Source of the DNA: Isoetes taiwanensis
Taxonomy: Eukaryota; Streptophyta; Lycopodiopsida; Isoetales; Isoetaceae
DNA length: 64,000 bases
NCBI GenBank assembly: GCA_021234155.1
Contig: JAJEKV010000014.1
Coordinates: 21,157,513 to 21,221,512, forward strand
Direction of reading: 5' to 3'
Of this stretch, positions 12,291 through 24,438 are shown in pieces; the first letter of the stretch is position 1, and each line of letters starts with the position of its first letter. The translations under genes and the position numbers were made by a program. The notes beneath the pieces were generated by a model, which did not search any database, had not been told where the DNA came from, and worked only from the letters and a program-made list of their open reading frames with translations.

Positions 12291-14090
12291 TACAAAATTG
12301 GCAATAAATGGCTAATCCTCCTGTAGTGCACAAAAAGATCTGTTCTTAGATTCCATCCCTGCGATATGGAGAAGCTGTCCTCTGAAGCATCAACAACATT
12401 TTTCCGAAATGCTCAAACCAGCAGAAGAGTCATTTGCCTGCAACCATAAAATGCTGCAAGCAAATCCACATCTACCAATTTTTTTGCTTTCATCCTGTGA
12501 CACAAAAAGGTTTTTAAAATTTTAACCTTGTGCTTTTTGGAACAAAGCTTTTTGAACATCATCTAGACATGAAACCTATGTTAAGACATTTTTATTGTAG
12601 GTTCGTGATGAAGTTTAGTCTAGGTTGAAAGGAGTGCCCTTTATATAAACCTTATCCATAATCGGAACAAGTATTAATCATGTCCCTTTTGTCACATCAA
12701 TAACAAGCTTTTACAAACTTTGTATGCTTTATATGTGACGCTAGTGAATGCCTGCATCTGCATCTCTCTGGGCCTCGAAATTCATGATGAGCCATTACAC
12801 TTCGTAATTTAGATAGATAGAAATACTTTTCATGAGATTAGAATTTGTGATAAAATATATTATCTAGAAGTGTTGCCAGTTATCTAAGCAAGCCTCATTT
12901 AATAGTTAAGCAATTATCTTAGTTTGGGTCAGTAAGTAGAATAGACTTTAAAGCATATTTGATGGCAAAGTTGTCACACTTCTCTGCACATATATCTTTT
13001 GAGGTCCTAATTTGGTGTCTCTTCAATTATTAGAACCATTATTTTTATATACCTTAATTTGGCATCTCGTTAATTTAAAACCATTGCTATTATATACCCT
13101 CTTGGGCTGGGTTAAAGGGAATACCTTTTATATGGGTTGAAGGGAGATGCCTTTTATATGGCCATTACCTATAATTGGAATGGATGTTCCTTTTAAGTTA
13201 GATTAAAGTACTTCTATAACCATACTTGGTCTCTGTGGACGTTATTCTATTCTATTCTATTCTATTCTATTCTATTCTTATAAATAAGCTATTAAGCTTT
13301 GAAGGTTCATTCCTTGCATTATGTGCTATGTAGCGACCATCTGGCATCTCTCGAAATCTTCCAAATTGCATACTAGAGGGGAGGTTCTTGCATATTACGA
13401 GAGTGTTTGGTAATCAAGCTAAGATCTCAGGTTGGTTTAATTAGAATAGACTTATGAGAATACCCATCTTGACAAAGCAGTAGAGTCTATGTGTATATGT
13501 AACGTACGGAGCAATATCCATAGAATGGAATTGAATTTAATTGAATAGAATAGTGTTGTCTATTAGTCCTATAGGCCAACCCAGTTTTATGCATATATAT
13601 AGCTTTAATTTTAGCCCTCCATTAATTTAAATCGATACTATTTTATGTTGCTTTCTTTATATTCTATGTTGCTTTATTTTATGTTGCTTTCTCCGTGGAC
13701 GCTAAAAAATCTATTCTATTCTATTCTATTTATATTGGCGATTATGACTAATATTTTACGATGTCTCTTTTTAACGTAAAAAGCTTTCATCTAGGCGTAG
13801 ACTTTGTATGCTTTCAGTGTTGTGGAGCTTCAGAATGAATCAAATAGGGTTGAAGTTATACCCATCTTGTGCTTATATAGCATATAGCAGCCATCTAGCA
13901 TCTCACACAGTCTCCAATGCAATAGGTGAGGAGGAACTTTATTGTAAGATGGGCTAAAAGTTTCTGTTACCTACTAGAAACCAAACCCAATGTTGCTGGG
14001 TTATAAGAAGTTTGTGTGAATTCGAGCCTCTGCCTAGCAAACCAAGCCCAATGTTGCTAGATATAATTGATTTATGTGCATCTGACTCAT
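12291..14090. repeat. Dispersed repeat copies ending in (ATTCT)n tails; no gene
   Basis: A phrase close to 'ccctttatatggtcattacctataatt...atgtcccttttaagtta' recurs in degenerate form near 12640-12690, 13145-13200 and 14808-14870. Two retroelement-like 3' ends are visible: 'ggtctctgtggacg' followed by (ATTCT)n at 13225-13280, and 'tctccgtggacgctaaaa' followed by the same pentamer at 13690-13730. The same ending closes the LINE at 19.9-21.2 kb, so these are probably short 3' relics of LINEs or of SINEs that use them. Confidence 0.5.
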
Positions 14091-14093
14091 TTT

Positions 14094-14310
14094 CGCTTCC
14101 CTTTCCCTCTCTTTCCTTTTTTCTATTCTATTTTTCCTTTTCCCATTCCCTGCTTTTCCCTTTTCCTTTTTTTTTCTAATCCTCTCCCCTTTCCGTTTTC
14201 CCTTTTTAGCTTTACTTTTTCCACTTCTATTTTTATATTTTGTCCATTTTCCATCTTCCCTCCTCCCTTTCCCTTTTCCCTCTTCTGCCCTTTTTCCCTT
14301 CCCTTTCACC
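14094..14310. repeat. Homopyrimidine tract of about 215 bp
   Basis: The + strand is nearly all C and T (ccctttccctctctttcc-type sequence). The frames read across it, Phe/Pro/Ser on + and Lys/Arg/Gly/Glu on -, are artefacts of composition. Such tracts can form triplexes. Confidence 0.7.
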
Positions 14311-15480
14311 CTTGGGATGGAAGCGAGTGAATCTCGCCCATCGGATCAAAGCATCTACTCCATCTAAAAGATTAAATTTTGGCACATACACTAAAACTTT
14401 ATAATATAAAGAGGATTTTGAGCTGGTTACGTATTAGGTAATCCTTAGGTAGAGGGGATTACTAATGACTAATCTATAGATGACACTTGCCATGAGCAGC
14501 GTTAGCTGGCTGACTATGTACTACGTAACTCGCTAAGGTAGAGGAAGTTATCCAATGGTCAATCCATGGATGGCACCTGTTGACGAGCGACATTAGTGGT
14601 AGTACGGGTGCCGCTGGGTGACATCCAACATCTAGCTACTACTAGACATAATCCAATGCTTGGTGCAAATTTTGCCACGTGGCAAATGAGGTGGCATAAA
14701 AAACCACCAAAAAGAAGTTACATTTTTATAACTCTATACATGTGCAAAACTTTCTATAGGTATATACCTTTTGTCGCCTTCCCCTTTTAGACTTTGTTGA
14801 AAGCAGGTGCCCTTTATATGGTCATTACCTATAATTAAACCTAAATATATTTTATGTCTCTTTTAAGTTAGGTAGATCCTTACACATAGGTCAACAATCC
14901 ACACATAATAGACATGAGAATGAAATTATGTTCATCTGGCATACCAGGCGTAACGATGCACATGTCATAGGCATGGAGAGGAACCTATGCCTATGTCATA
15001 GACATGAAGAGGAACTTAGGCCTATGTAGTGCGTACATGGTAGCCATTTAACATCAAGAGTCTAAATAGAAGGCCATTATTACACTTTGTATTGGGTTAA
15101 AATTAGTGGTGTTTTCCTTCCCTTGCCTATTAAGATTATGGTTGTCAATGCTCAATCACTTGATAGATTTGAAAGGATATACTTCACAGAACATTCCAAG
15201 TCGACCAATCCGAAAAAGTAGAGTGCACTCCATTCTACACCATTGTGCTTTGAATGCAATTTGTGTGCATAATGCGTACGCGTGCGTGTGCGTGTGTGTT
15301 TGTGTGCACGTATAGGATCAGTATATGGAAGATTTTCTCTACACATACGTTTTATGTACGCCACAAGTATTAGGATACAAATTAAACGAATTGGATTATT
15401 TTTTGGGGTTGGAATTAAGCTGAATTGAATTAAGCTCTTATGTCCAATAATAAGGTACCTAAAAAATTGCAGACTCAAAA
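14311..15480. other. No gene; short alternating GT/GC run
   Basis: Nothing coding is supported. Positions 15274-15310 are an alternating purine-pyrimidine stretch (gcgtacgcgtgcgtgtgcgt, then gtgtgttt) with Z-DNA potential. Confidence 0.5.
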
Positions 15481-16128
15481 CTCCCTCTCACGACAGGGCT
15501 TTGCCGCCATAGCCCAATTTCTTACTAACCTTCCTTGTCTTTCAAATTTTGCTGATCAGGCAACAAAATCCATCATGCATACGCCGGAAATGCTATAGCC
15601 AAGGAGCCCGCCTTAGTTTTCTTCTGCCAGGAGGTAATCCTTTGTCCCGCCTCCTCTTTTCCATGTTTTTGCTTTGTGGGTTATTCTAAATGATATTTGG
15701 CTACTTGTTTCGTAGTTTACTTAGTGGCTGGTGCTCATGTTGGTTCATGGTTGGGTTGGCGAGGGTGCTCGCTGCATCTTGGAAGCTCAACTGCCAAATG
15801 ATCTGCCCTGTAAGGTACATGTCGCTTGCATATTCAAACATGTTGGTGCGGGAAATTTCATCATATCAAATATATTTCCGTTTTGGCTAGTTGAACGTTT
15901 CAATCCGCAAAGTGAACCTGAATTTTTGATGCATTTTTTTCAAGTTTCATCCTTGAATCCACAGGTTTGATAGGAGTTGTATGACGCATACATGAAGAAT
16001 AGATTCTTGAAAAACATGGTGAAAGCTTGATATTCCATTCTTATGCTTGTTCAAATAACTACTAATTTGGCTGTAGTCTGGCTTGCTTTGTCAATGATAA
16101 GTGATTAATGGCATGTTACATGTTACAG
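15480..16128 (+). promoter_or_regulatory. Probable 5' leader and first intron of the ARID gene
   Basis: The first firmly supported coding exon starts after a good acceptor (catgttacag) at 16128. A donor-like caggag-gtaatc at 15634 and another gtaagg at 15809 lie upstream, so a non-coding or short coding first exon probably ends at one of them. I cannot decide which, nor locate the transcription start. Confidence 0.35.
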
Positions 16129-16152
16129 GAGAATATATCATTATCAAACATA

Positions 16153-18722
16153 ATGATTGGCCAGCAGAAGCGCCATCTGGAACATGAATGCTCTCCACAG
16201 CCTGTAAAGTATTTGAAGCCAACCACAAAACTTCACGATGACTCAATTGAGGTGGTAATTGAGTTGCATAAAGAATTACCTAATATATCATCCTTGGAAA
16301 CCTGGGAGGAATACTCATCAAAAGTGAAGGACGTATTAGTGAATCCGACTTTGCCTTCACAAGTGGCATCTGACCCACGTCATGCAAAACATGCTGCAAC
16401 ACCTAGGCTTGAGGCTTTGGGGAATCATAATGCTAGGAATTTTGAAGAATATGACAGGTTGGTTTTACACAACCAAGTACTGTAATCTCAACTAACTTTT
16501 GATAACTCATCTATCCTTGGTAATCTCATTCAGGGCACATGAAAGTCTGCTGGATTTGGAGAAATCAGTAATGGGTGATGCAGAGGATGTGCACTGCTAT
16601 TCTGAGGGATTTCAAGTCCCAAGTACTTGTTTGGACCATGGGAAACCAGCAGTGCACAACCATGTGGAATACAGGACTATTAAAGTGCAGGATGATTGTT
16701 CATATCCTAATACACGTACACTGGAGAATAATAAGAAACAGAAAATTTGTATGCAGAGAAAAAATTTCGAGATGAAGGAGGATCATATTTATGGTTTCCA
16801 TCTCAAGGAATCAAATGCCTTTTTAGATAATATCAAAAAGTTTAGGGAAGCATGGAAACCAAATGGTTTTCGGCCACTTCCTGTGTTTCTTGCTGGACAG
16901 GAAGTTGATTTGTTCGCCATGATGGAAAAGGTAAGGGAACTTGGAGGTTATCATAGAGTAACTAAAGGAGGATATTGGACAGGCATAGCTACTCATATGG
17001 GGTTGAGACTTGAATGTGGGCCAAGTTTGAAGTTAGTTTATATGAAGTACTTAAAGCGCTTGGAAAGTGGCACGCTTTTGGAGTTCAAAGGACAGGCTAT
17101 AGAATCAATTACAGCGAAAACTGAGCAGCCTTTGACACCAGGGCTTGTGGATGCGGAATCTCCTGTACAGTTACAACATCCATCTACAAATAAGTTGATT
17201 AAAAGCGCAACTACAGACAACGTTACTGGAATTGTAACAGGGGAAAATCTTGGCCTGGCTGTTGGAAGGAGAAGTTTAGGTTTTGAAAGTATACCACAGG
17301 ATTCTTGGAATTTGACAAATAATACATCCAGTTCCATTTACAAGAGTGCAGATGGATCGAATAAGGATCCTATGTTTAATCTGTTAATTTGGGTAAAAAG
17401 ATTAGCATTGAATCCTGAAGATCCAAAAAAGGGGCAAGGGCCATCGGGGTCTAAGGAGGATGAAACGTGGGTTGAGGGGTGCTCAAGATTAGCAAGGAAC
17501 ATGAGATCTCTATTCTGGAAGAAAAACCAAGAGTTAACAAACAATCAGGTGAATTGTGTACCTTTTGATCGTTTGTTCATGTTTTCCTAACATTCTTTGC
17601 TTGTTATCTTCATTTATCCATCAAATACCAGTCTCCTTCCTGAAACCCATATGCAATGGTTGTGCATTTTGAGGTTCACATTTTTGCCTGGGATGACTAA
17701 AAGAGGAGGATCTATGCTACAATATAACGTTTTGGTGGGAATAGTTGTATCTGCAGGAGTAGACTGGTTTATAGATAGTCTCTTATGTTTAAAGTATTGG
17801 CTTGATTCATCTTTTCTTTGGATGCCATATGTCATTGCGTGCTGATTTTATATGCTTTATGTTGCAGTTAAGACAACGCACACTGCAACATGATAAAGTT
17901 GTTCGGTTAGAGCAACAAGGTTTGGAGAGGACTGGAGCACGTGAACATCAGACTCGTTATCGTCTTCGGCGTTTCCCAGGTGTTTGGTCCTCATCAACAC
18001 ATCAAATGTCCCCCCAGGAGATGGGCTCTGGCGATGGCACAAATGTGATGCTCCATAAAAGGATTCCAATTGGTCCAGATTTTCAGGCTGTTTTGCCACC
18101 TTTCCATGTGCACAGCAAGAAGAAAGGAAGTGAAACTGGGGAGTTAGATGACGCCCAGAATAAGTGGTTAGGGGTGACCATCTGGTTGGGTCCTGAGGAC
18201 GTGAGTGAAGCAGGGCTTGGTAAGGGGCGATCCATGCAATGTAAGTGTATTTACCCCAAGTCTCAAGAGTGTGTTCGATTACACAACCAAGAACAGAGGA
18301 AACGGCTGAAGCGTGAGTTGGGTGATGCATTTTCACGATTGGGATTTGATGAGATGGGGGAGTGCATTTCTGAAAAATGGACCCATGAAGAACAACGAGC
18401 TTTTAAAAAGCTGGTCAAAATGCACCCAGTATCATTGGGTGAGAACTTTTGGGACTACCTTCCGAAACACTTCTCTCATAAAAATATGCAGGAATTGGTT
18501 AGTTATTACTTTAATGTCTTTGTCCTTCAAAGAAGAGGCGTACAGAATAGAACTGACCTGGCTACAGTCAATAGTGATGATGATGAAGGTGACCTACCTG
18601 GTACTGATGATGAGTATACTGGAAGTTATTATTTTGAGGACGAAAATGAAAAGCGATGGGAGAAAGGGATGCGTCTTCCACAAGTTGATTTAAATCGCAG
18701 TCCTACATTTGATGGTATGTGA
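16153..18722 (+). CDS. ARID-ELM2-SANT chromatin protein (three coding exons)
   Basis: The exons are 16153-16457, 16534-17548 and 17868-18722, joined at GT-AG introns of 76 and 319 bp with frames that fit (phase 2, then phase 0). Together they encode 724 residues. The ARID DNA-binding domain lies at about 16.8-17.07 kb (VDLFAMMEKVRELGGYHRV, then YWTGIATHMGL, ending LKLVYMKYLKRLE). The ELM2 motif is at about 18.06-18.2 kb (RIPIGPDFQAVLPPF, then WLGVTIWLGPED). A SANT/Myb-like domain follows at about 18.37-18.55 kb (KWTHEEQRAFKKLVK, FWDYLPKHF, LVSYYFNVFVLQRR). The C-terminus is acidic. This ARID-ELM2 order matches Arabidopsis At2g46040/At4g11400-type proteins, nuclear factors that link AT-rich DNA to histone deacetylase complexes. 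That function is known for the family and only inferred here. The ATG at 16153 is the first in-frame one after the acceptor at 16128, but an upstream exon could extend the protein. No disabling change is visible. Confidence 0.9.
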
Positions 18723-19920
18723 GATTTCTGAAGCTGGAGAATGATGAACAAAAATTACAGGTGCAGAAAGTCCACACTGCAGGCATGACTTAAAGTTGAG
18801 ATATTGATATTCTTGGGGAAGTCATGTGGCTAATTTTTGCCCAGGTTAAACTTGGTTTTCAGTAGTTCCTTTATCTGGCATCAATGCCTTTGTTTCTTTC
18901 TTGTCCTGGAGCATGCGTAAGGTATGTTTTATGATCGAGATAACTAAAAGCTATGGCAAGTGATACATTGGTTGTGCAAGGCAAGTTTTGTGGTTTGACT
19001 TTGGAACAGGTGTTACTTCTCAGCGTTTATTGTTGAGAGGAAGTGTTGTAACAGAAACCCGACTTGCCAGGCCATTTGTCCTAAATATCTTCTATAGCTA
19101 TGAATTGGCTCCATATCTCGTCCATATCTCGTCATAGAATCCACCAGTGTTGTTGAGGTTGAATTCTTAGAACTTGAATATTTGAAGACAGGTTTTTGCA
19201 ATCTGCACAAGCTTCTGGTTGCGAAGCTTATGTTTGGTTAACAATTGATTGAAAATACACTGAAAAACAAAGACAAAACGACAAAGATTATGACTCGCAT
19301 CTTCGACTTCACTTCTTGAAACGTATTAGCAATTGATCCACAGGAAATGAAGCTGACTGATCACTGCAAACGTTTCAGATGACAACGTTTGCAGTCTGAC
19401 AACCGCCGGGCAATTTGTTTGACTTGACTACTTGCAACATGTCGGCAATTGATCCACAGGAAATGCAGCTGACTGATCACTTGCAAATATTTTGAATGAC
19501 AACGTTTGCAGGCAGATAACCTTTGGAATTTTAACATGTTCAGAATCCAAACTTCAGATGCAATTTAGTTATGGTATTAAATCTTCTAGTTAAAAGTTCC
19601 ATTTCGAGAGTTGCATATTCTGGAAAAGAAAGGGCATTTGTTACAAATTGCTCTTGTTAGGAAATGTAGATATTTGTGGCCAATCTTGTGCTTCAAGTTG
19701 CCTTAGAAGTTATTCAGTTTGAAGTTAAAATGTTTTTCGGTGACTATGGATAGATTAGAGGATAGCATATATGCTTGCATATTGGGTCTCTTCCATTCAT
19801 ATGGGCTTATCTACCTCAATAAGCCAAAGGCTTCTCATAGTGGCGACGACTTTATTGATGAGATGATTGCTATCCTTCTCTTTCAGGCACCACTTGTTTG
19901 TAAAATCCAACATTAGCCAG
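18723..19920. other. 3' flank of the ARID gene and intergenic DNA
   Basis: The segment holds a probable 3' UTR and nothing else coding. A run of short frames has no domain. Confidence 0.5.
19310..19511. repeat. Tandem duplication of about 85 bp, 119 bp apart
   Basis: The segment containing 'gcaattgatccacaggaaat', 'gctgactgatcac' and 'gacaacgtttgcag' occurs at about 19310-19393 and 19429-19511 with scattered differences. Function is unknown. Confidence 0.75.
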
Positions 19921-21170
19921 TTGTGTGTCGTTGGCACGTCAGCCAACGCCTCCAAACCTCACTTATCGTGGCCAAAATGTTGAAGTGGTATCCGCTTACA
20001 AATATCTGGCTGCGAGCCGCACAGGTTGGAAGGCACTCTACGCAATGGAGAACAATAGCCACAAGGCAGAGCTGTATTGGGCCCACCAATCACATCTATT
20101 CAAGGTGCTAGTAGAACCTGTGCTTTTGTACGGGGTTGAGGTCTGGGGCTCAGTGATTTCCCTCGCCACTTGGAACGACTTGGAGCAGGTGTAGAAAACT
20201 TTCTTGGCACGAGCCCTGGGGGTGAAGTCCACAGTCCCATACCAGATACTCTTGCAGGAAACAGGTTTCTTGCCTCTTCAAAGAGGAGCCCTTGACAGAC
20301 ACATCGTCTACTTCCAGAAGGTGGTCACCATGGACGATGCTCGTCTCCCTCACCTCGCTTACACTATGGCAATGGGACCTCAACGCCTAAAAGTCTGTTG
20401 GCAGGAAAAGAGAGCTCAGTGGCGGGCCAGATGGAATGTGCAGGAGCACAGGTGCGTCCACGTGCAAACGGAGGCAGATTGTCGCAGTCTCAGACAGTAC
20501 CTTGACGCATGCTTCCTCAGTAAGCTATGGGATGCCAGCACCCTTGCACAGGTCAAGACGGCACATTATCAACGCCACATAAATCCCAGGTTGGAGCGGG
20601 GCCCGCAATGCTACCTGCGCACTCATCTACCCATGAAAAAGCGCAGATCCATTGCCTCTATCCGCACAGGTGCACACCATCTCCGGATTGAGACAGGGAG
20701 ATGGGTTGGGGAGCTGCGCCAGGAGAGGCTTTGTCAACGCTGCCAGGTTGGAGCTGTGGAAGACGAATGCCACACCCTTCAGAGTTGCCCGGCATATGAT
20801 GACATTCGGACATGCTATGCTGAGCTGGCCCATCCTGGCCAGCCCCTGCATGAGATACTGAACACGAGCTCGGTACGGAGGTTGGGCTCATACATTCAAG
20901 AGATCATGGATCGCCGAGATCAGCTTGGCCCTCGGGCACTTACCTAATGCAGGTATATATTTCTGTCTATATTTGTATTTGTTTTTATATTTGTACAGTT
21001 TGACAGCAAGCCTATTCCTGTCACGGTTTTTCCCCCAAACAAACCTTTAGGGCGGGGAGGGGTTTTTTTAACCCGGACAGTAATATGCTTGCTGCGCCTC
21101 TTATTGGGTCCCATAGGCCAATTGGTCTCTGTGGACGATAGAAACTCTATTCTATTCTATTCTATTCTAT
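19921..21170 (+). mobile_element. 5'-truncated LINE: end of reverse transcriptase ORF, 3' UTR and (ATTCT)n tail
   Basis: A frame from about 19925 to 20947 reads the last part of a LINE ORF2, with the thumb-type motifs SAYKYLA and VEPVLLYGVEVWG. It has a C-terminal zinc-knuckle-like CQRCQ...H...C segment (about 20728-20800) typical of plant and animal LINEs. One in-frame TAG (20192-20194) interrupts it, and the frame is open on both sides. A 3' UTR follows with a conserved block near 21025-21075 (aggg-cggggagg then ggtttttttaacccgg). It ends 'ttggtctctgtggacg' plus ATTCT repeats at 21140-21168. The catalytic part of the reverse transcriptase is missing, so the copy is dead. Confidence 0.8.
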
Positions 21171-21700
21171 TTTAACAGCAAGTACAAGATCACTGCCTTT
21201 TTATATAACCACGGCCGCATAAGTAATCGCTATCGTCCCTTTTTACAATAGTCTTCCAATATAATAGGTGCCTTTAGAATAATGAATGTGAAAATTGAAT
21301 ATCTCTAAAGGTTATCCCTTGGCCTTTATTTCATTTTATTGCTAGGCTCGTCATGGGAATTATGTACATAGCTTTGCCTTAACCGTATAGCACTTTCACC
21401 GTGGACCGTAATAATCATCCTAGTACCAACGCTACAAAACAATTGGTCTGATGTTATGCCACCTGGAATGCCTAAATATGCGACGATGGCGGGATGGCAG
21501 AGACGCTCACCTAGGCGCTAACTAGGGTTCCGAAAAACCCAGATAAGGTTTCTGCCAGATCATTGACTGTCACTTCTCATCCCAACCTGATCTTCGATCG
21601 ATTCCTTCCCCAACCTCGATTCTCCCCAACAGTCACATCCGCAATTGCTCATCTCTTTTCCCCATAGATCTTCCTGCCCTTCTCGCAGCCCTATTTAATT
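21171..21700. other. No gene seen
   Basis: This intergenic stretch has no supported feature. The LINE ORF1 to the right starts at 21710. Confidence 0.5.
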
Positions 21701-21709
21701 CCCTGGCCA

Positions 21710-22593
21710 ATGGCCATACCCACGGTACCCATTTCTCATCATCTCCCCAAAGTGATCCCGGCTGCCTCAAGAGCAACAGCCCCAAATCCAAACCCGAAGG
21801 AGGATTTCATCCAGTTTAGGAGCTTCGACATGGCGGCTTTTACTGCGTGGATGATTCAAAACCAAGGAATTCCAGAATGGGATAACATACTCCGTGAAGA
21901 GGAGCCGAAACTCCCTAGACCTGCAGCACCCATTTTTTCCAACTCAGAATGGATGAATATCCTTCAACAGCAAAAGTTCCTACATGCTCCCGATGATGAG
22001 TTCACTAAAGGTATAAAACTGGACTTCCAATCTGCGGGGACAAATTTCACACACTGGAAAAAAATGCAGTTGTAGGATGGGTGGAAAAAGAAGGTTTCAA
22101 TCTTAATGAAATTGCTAAACAAATTTGCATGCTGAACAGAAACATCCAAATCGCCTCCATGCATTGGTTACATTTTCCCTTCTTCTTGGTTGAACTAACA
22201 TCCTAGGAAGCTGCTCTTGATCTGCTGCAAAGGAGCCGAATCATACACAGAGGGTACCAAATAAAATTTCAAAAGTGGGACTATCACTTTGACCCCTCCT
22301 CCCCCAAATCTCTCCTGATCACAGTCTTTCTGCACCCACATGGCCTCAATTCAGTCTATTGGAATGAAGAGTGTTTTAAGGCAATCTTCAATTCCATCGG
22401 CCAATTCATTTCTGTGACCTTTCGTCCAGACCGACCCCCTGTTGTTTACGTCCAACTTGATCTTCTTAAGCCTATCTCCCGAGAAGTGACTTTCTTTGAT
22501 CTGTTTGGAACTAAATGGGTTTTGCAGTTGAACTGGAGCGGCCTCCCCCCCGAGCTGTGGTATCTGTGGAAAGAGATTTCACGATGGTGGTAG
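21710..22593 (+). pseudogene. LINE ORF1-like (DUF4283-type) fragment, frameshifted
   Basis: An initial frame of 121 codons from ATG 21710 stops at 22075. A second frame opens near 22206 and runs to 22593 (for example LLQRSRIIHRGYQIKF, VVYVQLDLLKPISREV, GLPPELWYLWKEISRWW). The pattern of a hydrophobic RNP-like fold ending in a 'LPxxLW' phrase is what I associate with ORF1/DUF4283 segments of plant L1-type LINEs. It lies directly upstream of an endonuclease frame, which supports this. The two pieces do not share a frame, so it is broken. Confidence 0.5.
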
Positions 22594-22842
22594 TTGCACC
22601 CGAGAAGTAACTTTGAAGAGTCGGAAATGGAATATCAGACTGAACAGGTTAGGTGGTAACAGAAGTCGGTATCCAGAAGAAGCAGAATATCGCCATGGGT
22701 TAAATAAGGGAAGTATGGTATATGGTACAAGCAGAACAAATCAACACACAGAAGACAGAGGAAACTATAAAAAAGTGCAAAGAAAAAGACAAGATAGAGA
22801 GCGAATAAGACAGGCAAATTGGGACTTATCACACACTTTTAG

Positions 22843-23190
22843 ATGAGGATTATTACCTGTAATGTAAGGGGAATCAAAGGCCCTATAAAAAGAAGGAGAT
22901 TTATTGCCCTGGCTAGGGATTATAAAGCTGATCTCCTCATGATTCAAGAGCACCACTTCCCCCATTTTGAGGCCTCAAATTTAGGGGGGTGGATAAAAAA
23001 GGGGGCTGGCTCTGCTTATATAGTTGCTGATGGATCCAAAGGAGTTTAGCTATGATCTGGACCACTCTAAATGTGGTATCCTCTTACTGCAGCCCCTCTA
23101 ATAAGTGGCGCTGTGTTACTATTGATATGCAAGGGCAACTCCTAGGGATAATTAATGTTTATGCTCATACTGAGCCAAATGAAAGAGCCC
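22843..23190 (+). pseudogene. LINE ORF2 endonuclease start, truncated
   Basis: The frame begins MRIITCNVRGIKG and continues with LLMIQEHHF and GIINVYAHTEPNERA, the start of an APE-type L1 endonuclease (the N of the first motif and the E of IQEHH are visible). A TAG at 23047 interrupts it. LINE identity ends near 23190, where the minus-strand H3-tail-like reading frame begins, so a foreign segment appears to have cut or replaced the rest of ORF2. Confidence 0.7.
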
Positions 23191-23191
23191 G

Positions 23192-23871
23192 CTCGCCCAC
23201 CTTATGCTTCTTGATCACCTTAGGTGGCTTGGGCCACTTAGGGTATGGTGGGCGGGCGTCGGGGTTTGAGGGCTCCCAGGCGTCTTCTTCGGGCTCTTCT
23301 TCTGTTTGCCCTGCTCCTTCACTCTCCTCCTCTTCCTCCTCCTCATCGGTAGGGTCCCGACGACGTTCCTGAATGTGGACCGTCCCTCTTGGGCGGTCCT
23401 GGTCCCTCTTGGACCGCTTCTCTCTCCGTCTTGCCTCCTTCTCCCTCTCCCTTTTCTTCCTCTGGGCCCTCTCCTCGGGCCATTCTGCTACCTTCTCCTT
23501 GCCCTTCTTTTTGCTCAATGTGCCAACCTCCTGCTCCTGCTGTTGTTGCTGCTGCCGCTTCCCCCCTGCTGCTCCTCCTGCTGCTGCTCCTGCTACTCCT
23601 CCTCCTGGTGCTCCTCCTGCTGCTCCTCCTCCTGGTCGGATGACTGATCGAAGTGGACGGTCTCGTCCGTCCGCTGTGTCTCCACAAAGGAGCTGCTTTG
23701 GGCTTCCTCCTGGGAGGCGTGGTAGATGTCGTCGGTCGAACTCGACGACTCCTCCTCCCTCCCGGGCTTGAAGTGCTCTGGGATCTTCTTACCAGGACCC
23801 GCTGCTGCTGCTGCCATGGAGGGTGTGCGCCTTGGGCTGTACTTCCTAGCGGTGCATTTGGTGCGCGCCAT
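23192..23871 (-). pseudogene. Open frame with histone-H3-like N-terminal tail, then an acidic/basic linker
   Basis: Read on the minus strand from ATG 23871, the product begins MARTKCTARKYSPRR. This matches the H3 tail at A1-R8, with K4 and K9 kept and Q5 changed to Cys. A Ser/Glu/Gln-rich acidic stretch follows. A TAG at 23593-23595 interrupts a Gln/Glu run, and the frame continues beyond it. After one further frame change, a basic RREKRSKRDQDRPRG segment and a poly-Glu run follow. The last part before the LINE junction (PPKVIKKHK) may be the start of the H3 alpha-N helix (compare REIRRYQK), but the histone fold itself is absent. Nothing is known of its function. It could be a chance tail mimic on a repetitive protein, but the ten-residue match at the initiator Met argues against chance. 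Confidence 0.5.
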
Positions 23872-23879
23872 ATCTTACG

Positions 23880-24438
23880 GTCAGGAAAACTGATTACGTT
23901 AAGCTGGTTATCAAGGAAGGAGGTTTAGACAAGGTTAGGGAGAAATGGGGTGGCAAGAAGTTATTTAAAAAGGAAGATGCTCTAGGGAATATTCTCCTAC
24001 CATCAATAGCCCTATTAATTAGCCCCCCTTATTAAACACCCCACTATACATACTATTAATGTATGTGGTTAATGCTGTATTATACTATGAAATTCGAATT
24101 TTTCCTAATGGTTTGAAGTGTCAATTATAAATTTGCGCCATTTTTCACCCGGGTCTCGGATTGGGATGATTCTTCGACCCCTTTTGGGTGAAATCTGATG
24201 CTGATGCATAATTTCCACTCCAATTTTACTAGAATATTAATTTGACTCATTTTTTTTCCTATCTAACAACTTAGCTTATTCTTACGGACCCACTACCTAG
24301 GAGAAAATTTTTTCCCCCTATTTTCGAGGTTCCATGGTGGAATTTTCATTCCACACTCTATTAGGCCTGTTAGACTACTTACTAGGGATATGGTCAGTGC
24401 TAGTTCTTGGTCAACCAAGAACATCGCTCTGATACTAT
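23880..24438 (-). mobile_element. Remnant leader of the LTR element to the right, plus unassigned DNA
   Basis: From about 24130 to 24438 the sequence lies inside the LTR described next and would be its leader. On the minus strand 24423-24436 reads atagtatcagagcg, a plant initiator-Met primer-binding site, directly next to the LTR end. 23880-24130 holds nothing that I recognise, and no gag is present. Confidence 0.5.

Noticed and set aside
14034-14330. Lys/Arg/Gly-rich and Phe/Pro-rich frames
   Set aside because: Both are direct products of the pyrimidine tract.
17857-18336. 159-codon minus-strand frame
   Set aside because: It is antisense to the ELM2-encoding exon.
23306-23928. Pro/Cys/Ser/Leu-rich + strand frames
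   Set aside because: They are shadows of the minus-strand H3-tail-like frame with its Glu and Gln codon runs.
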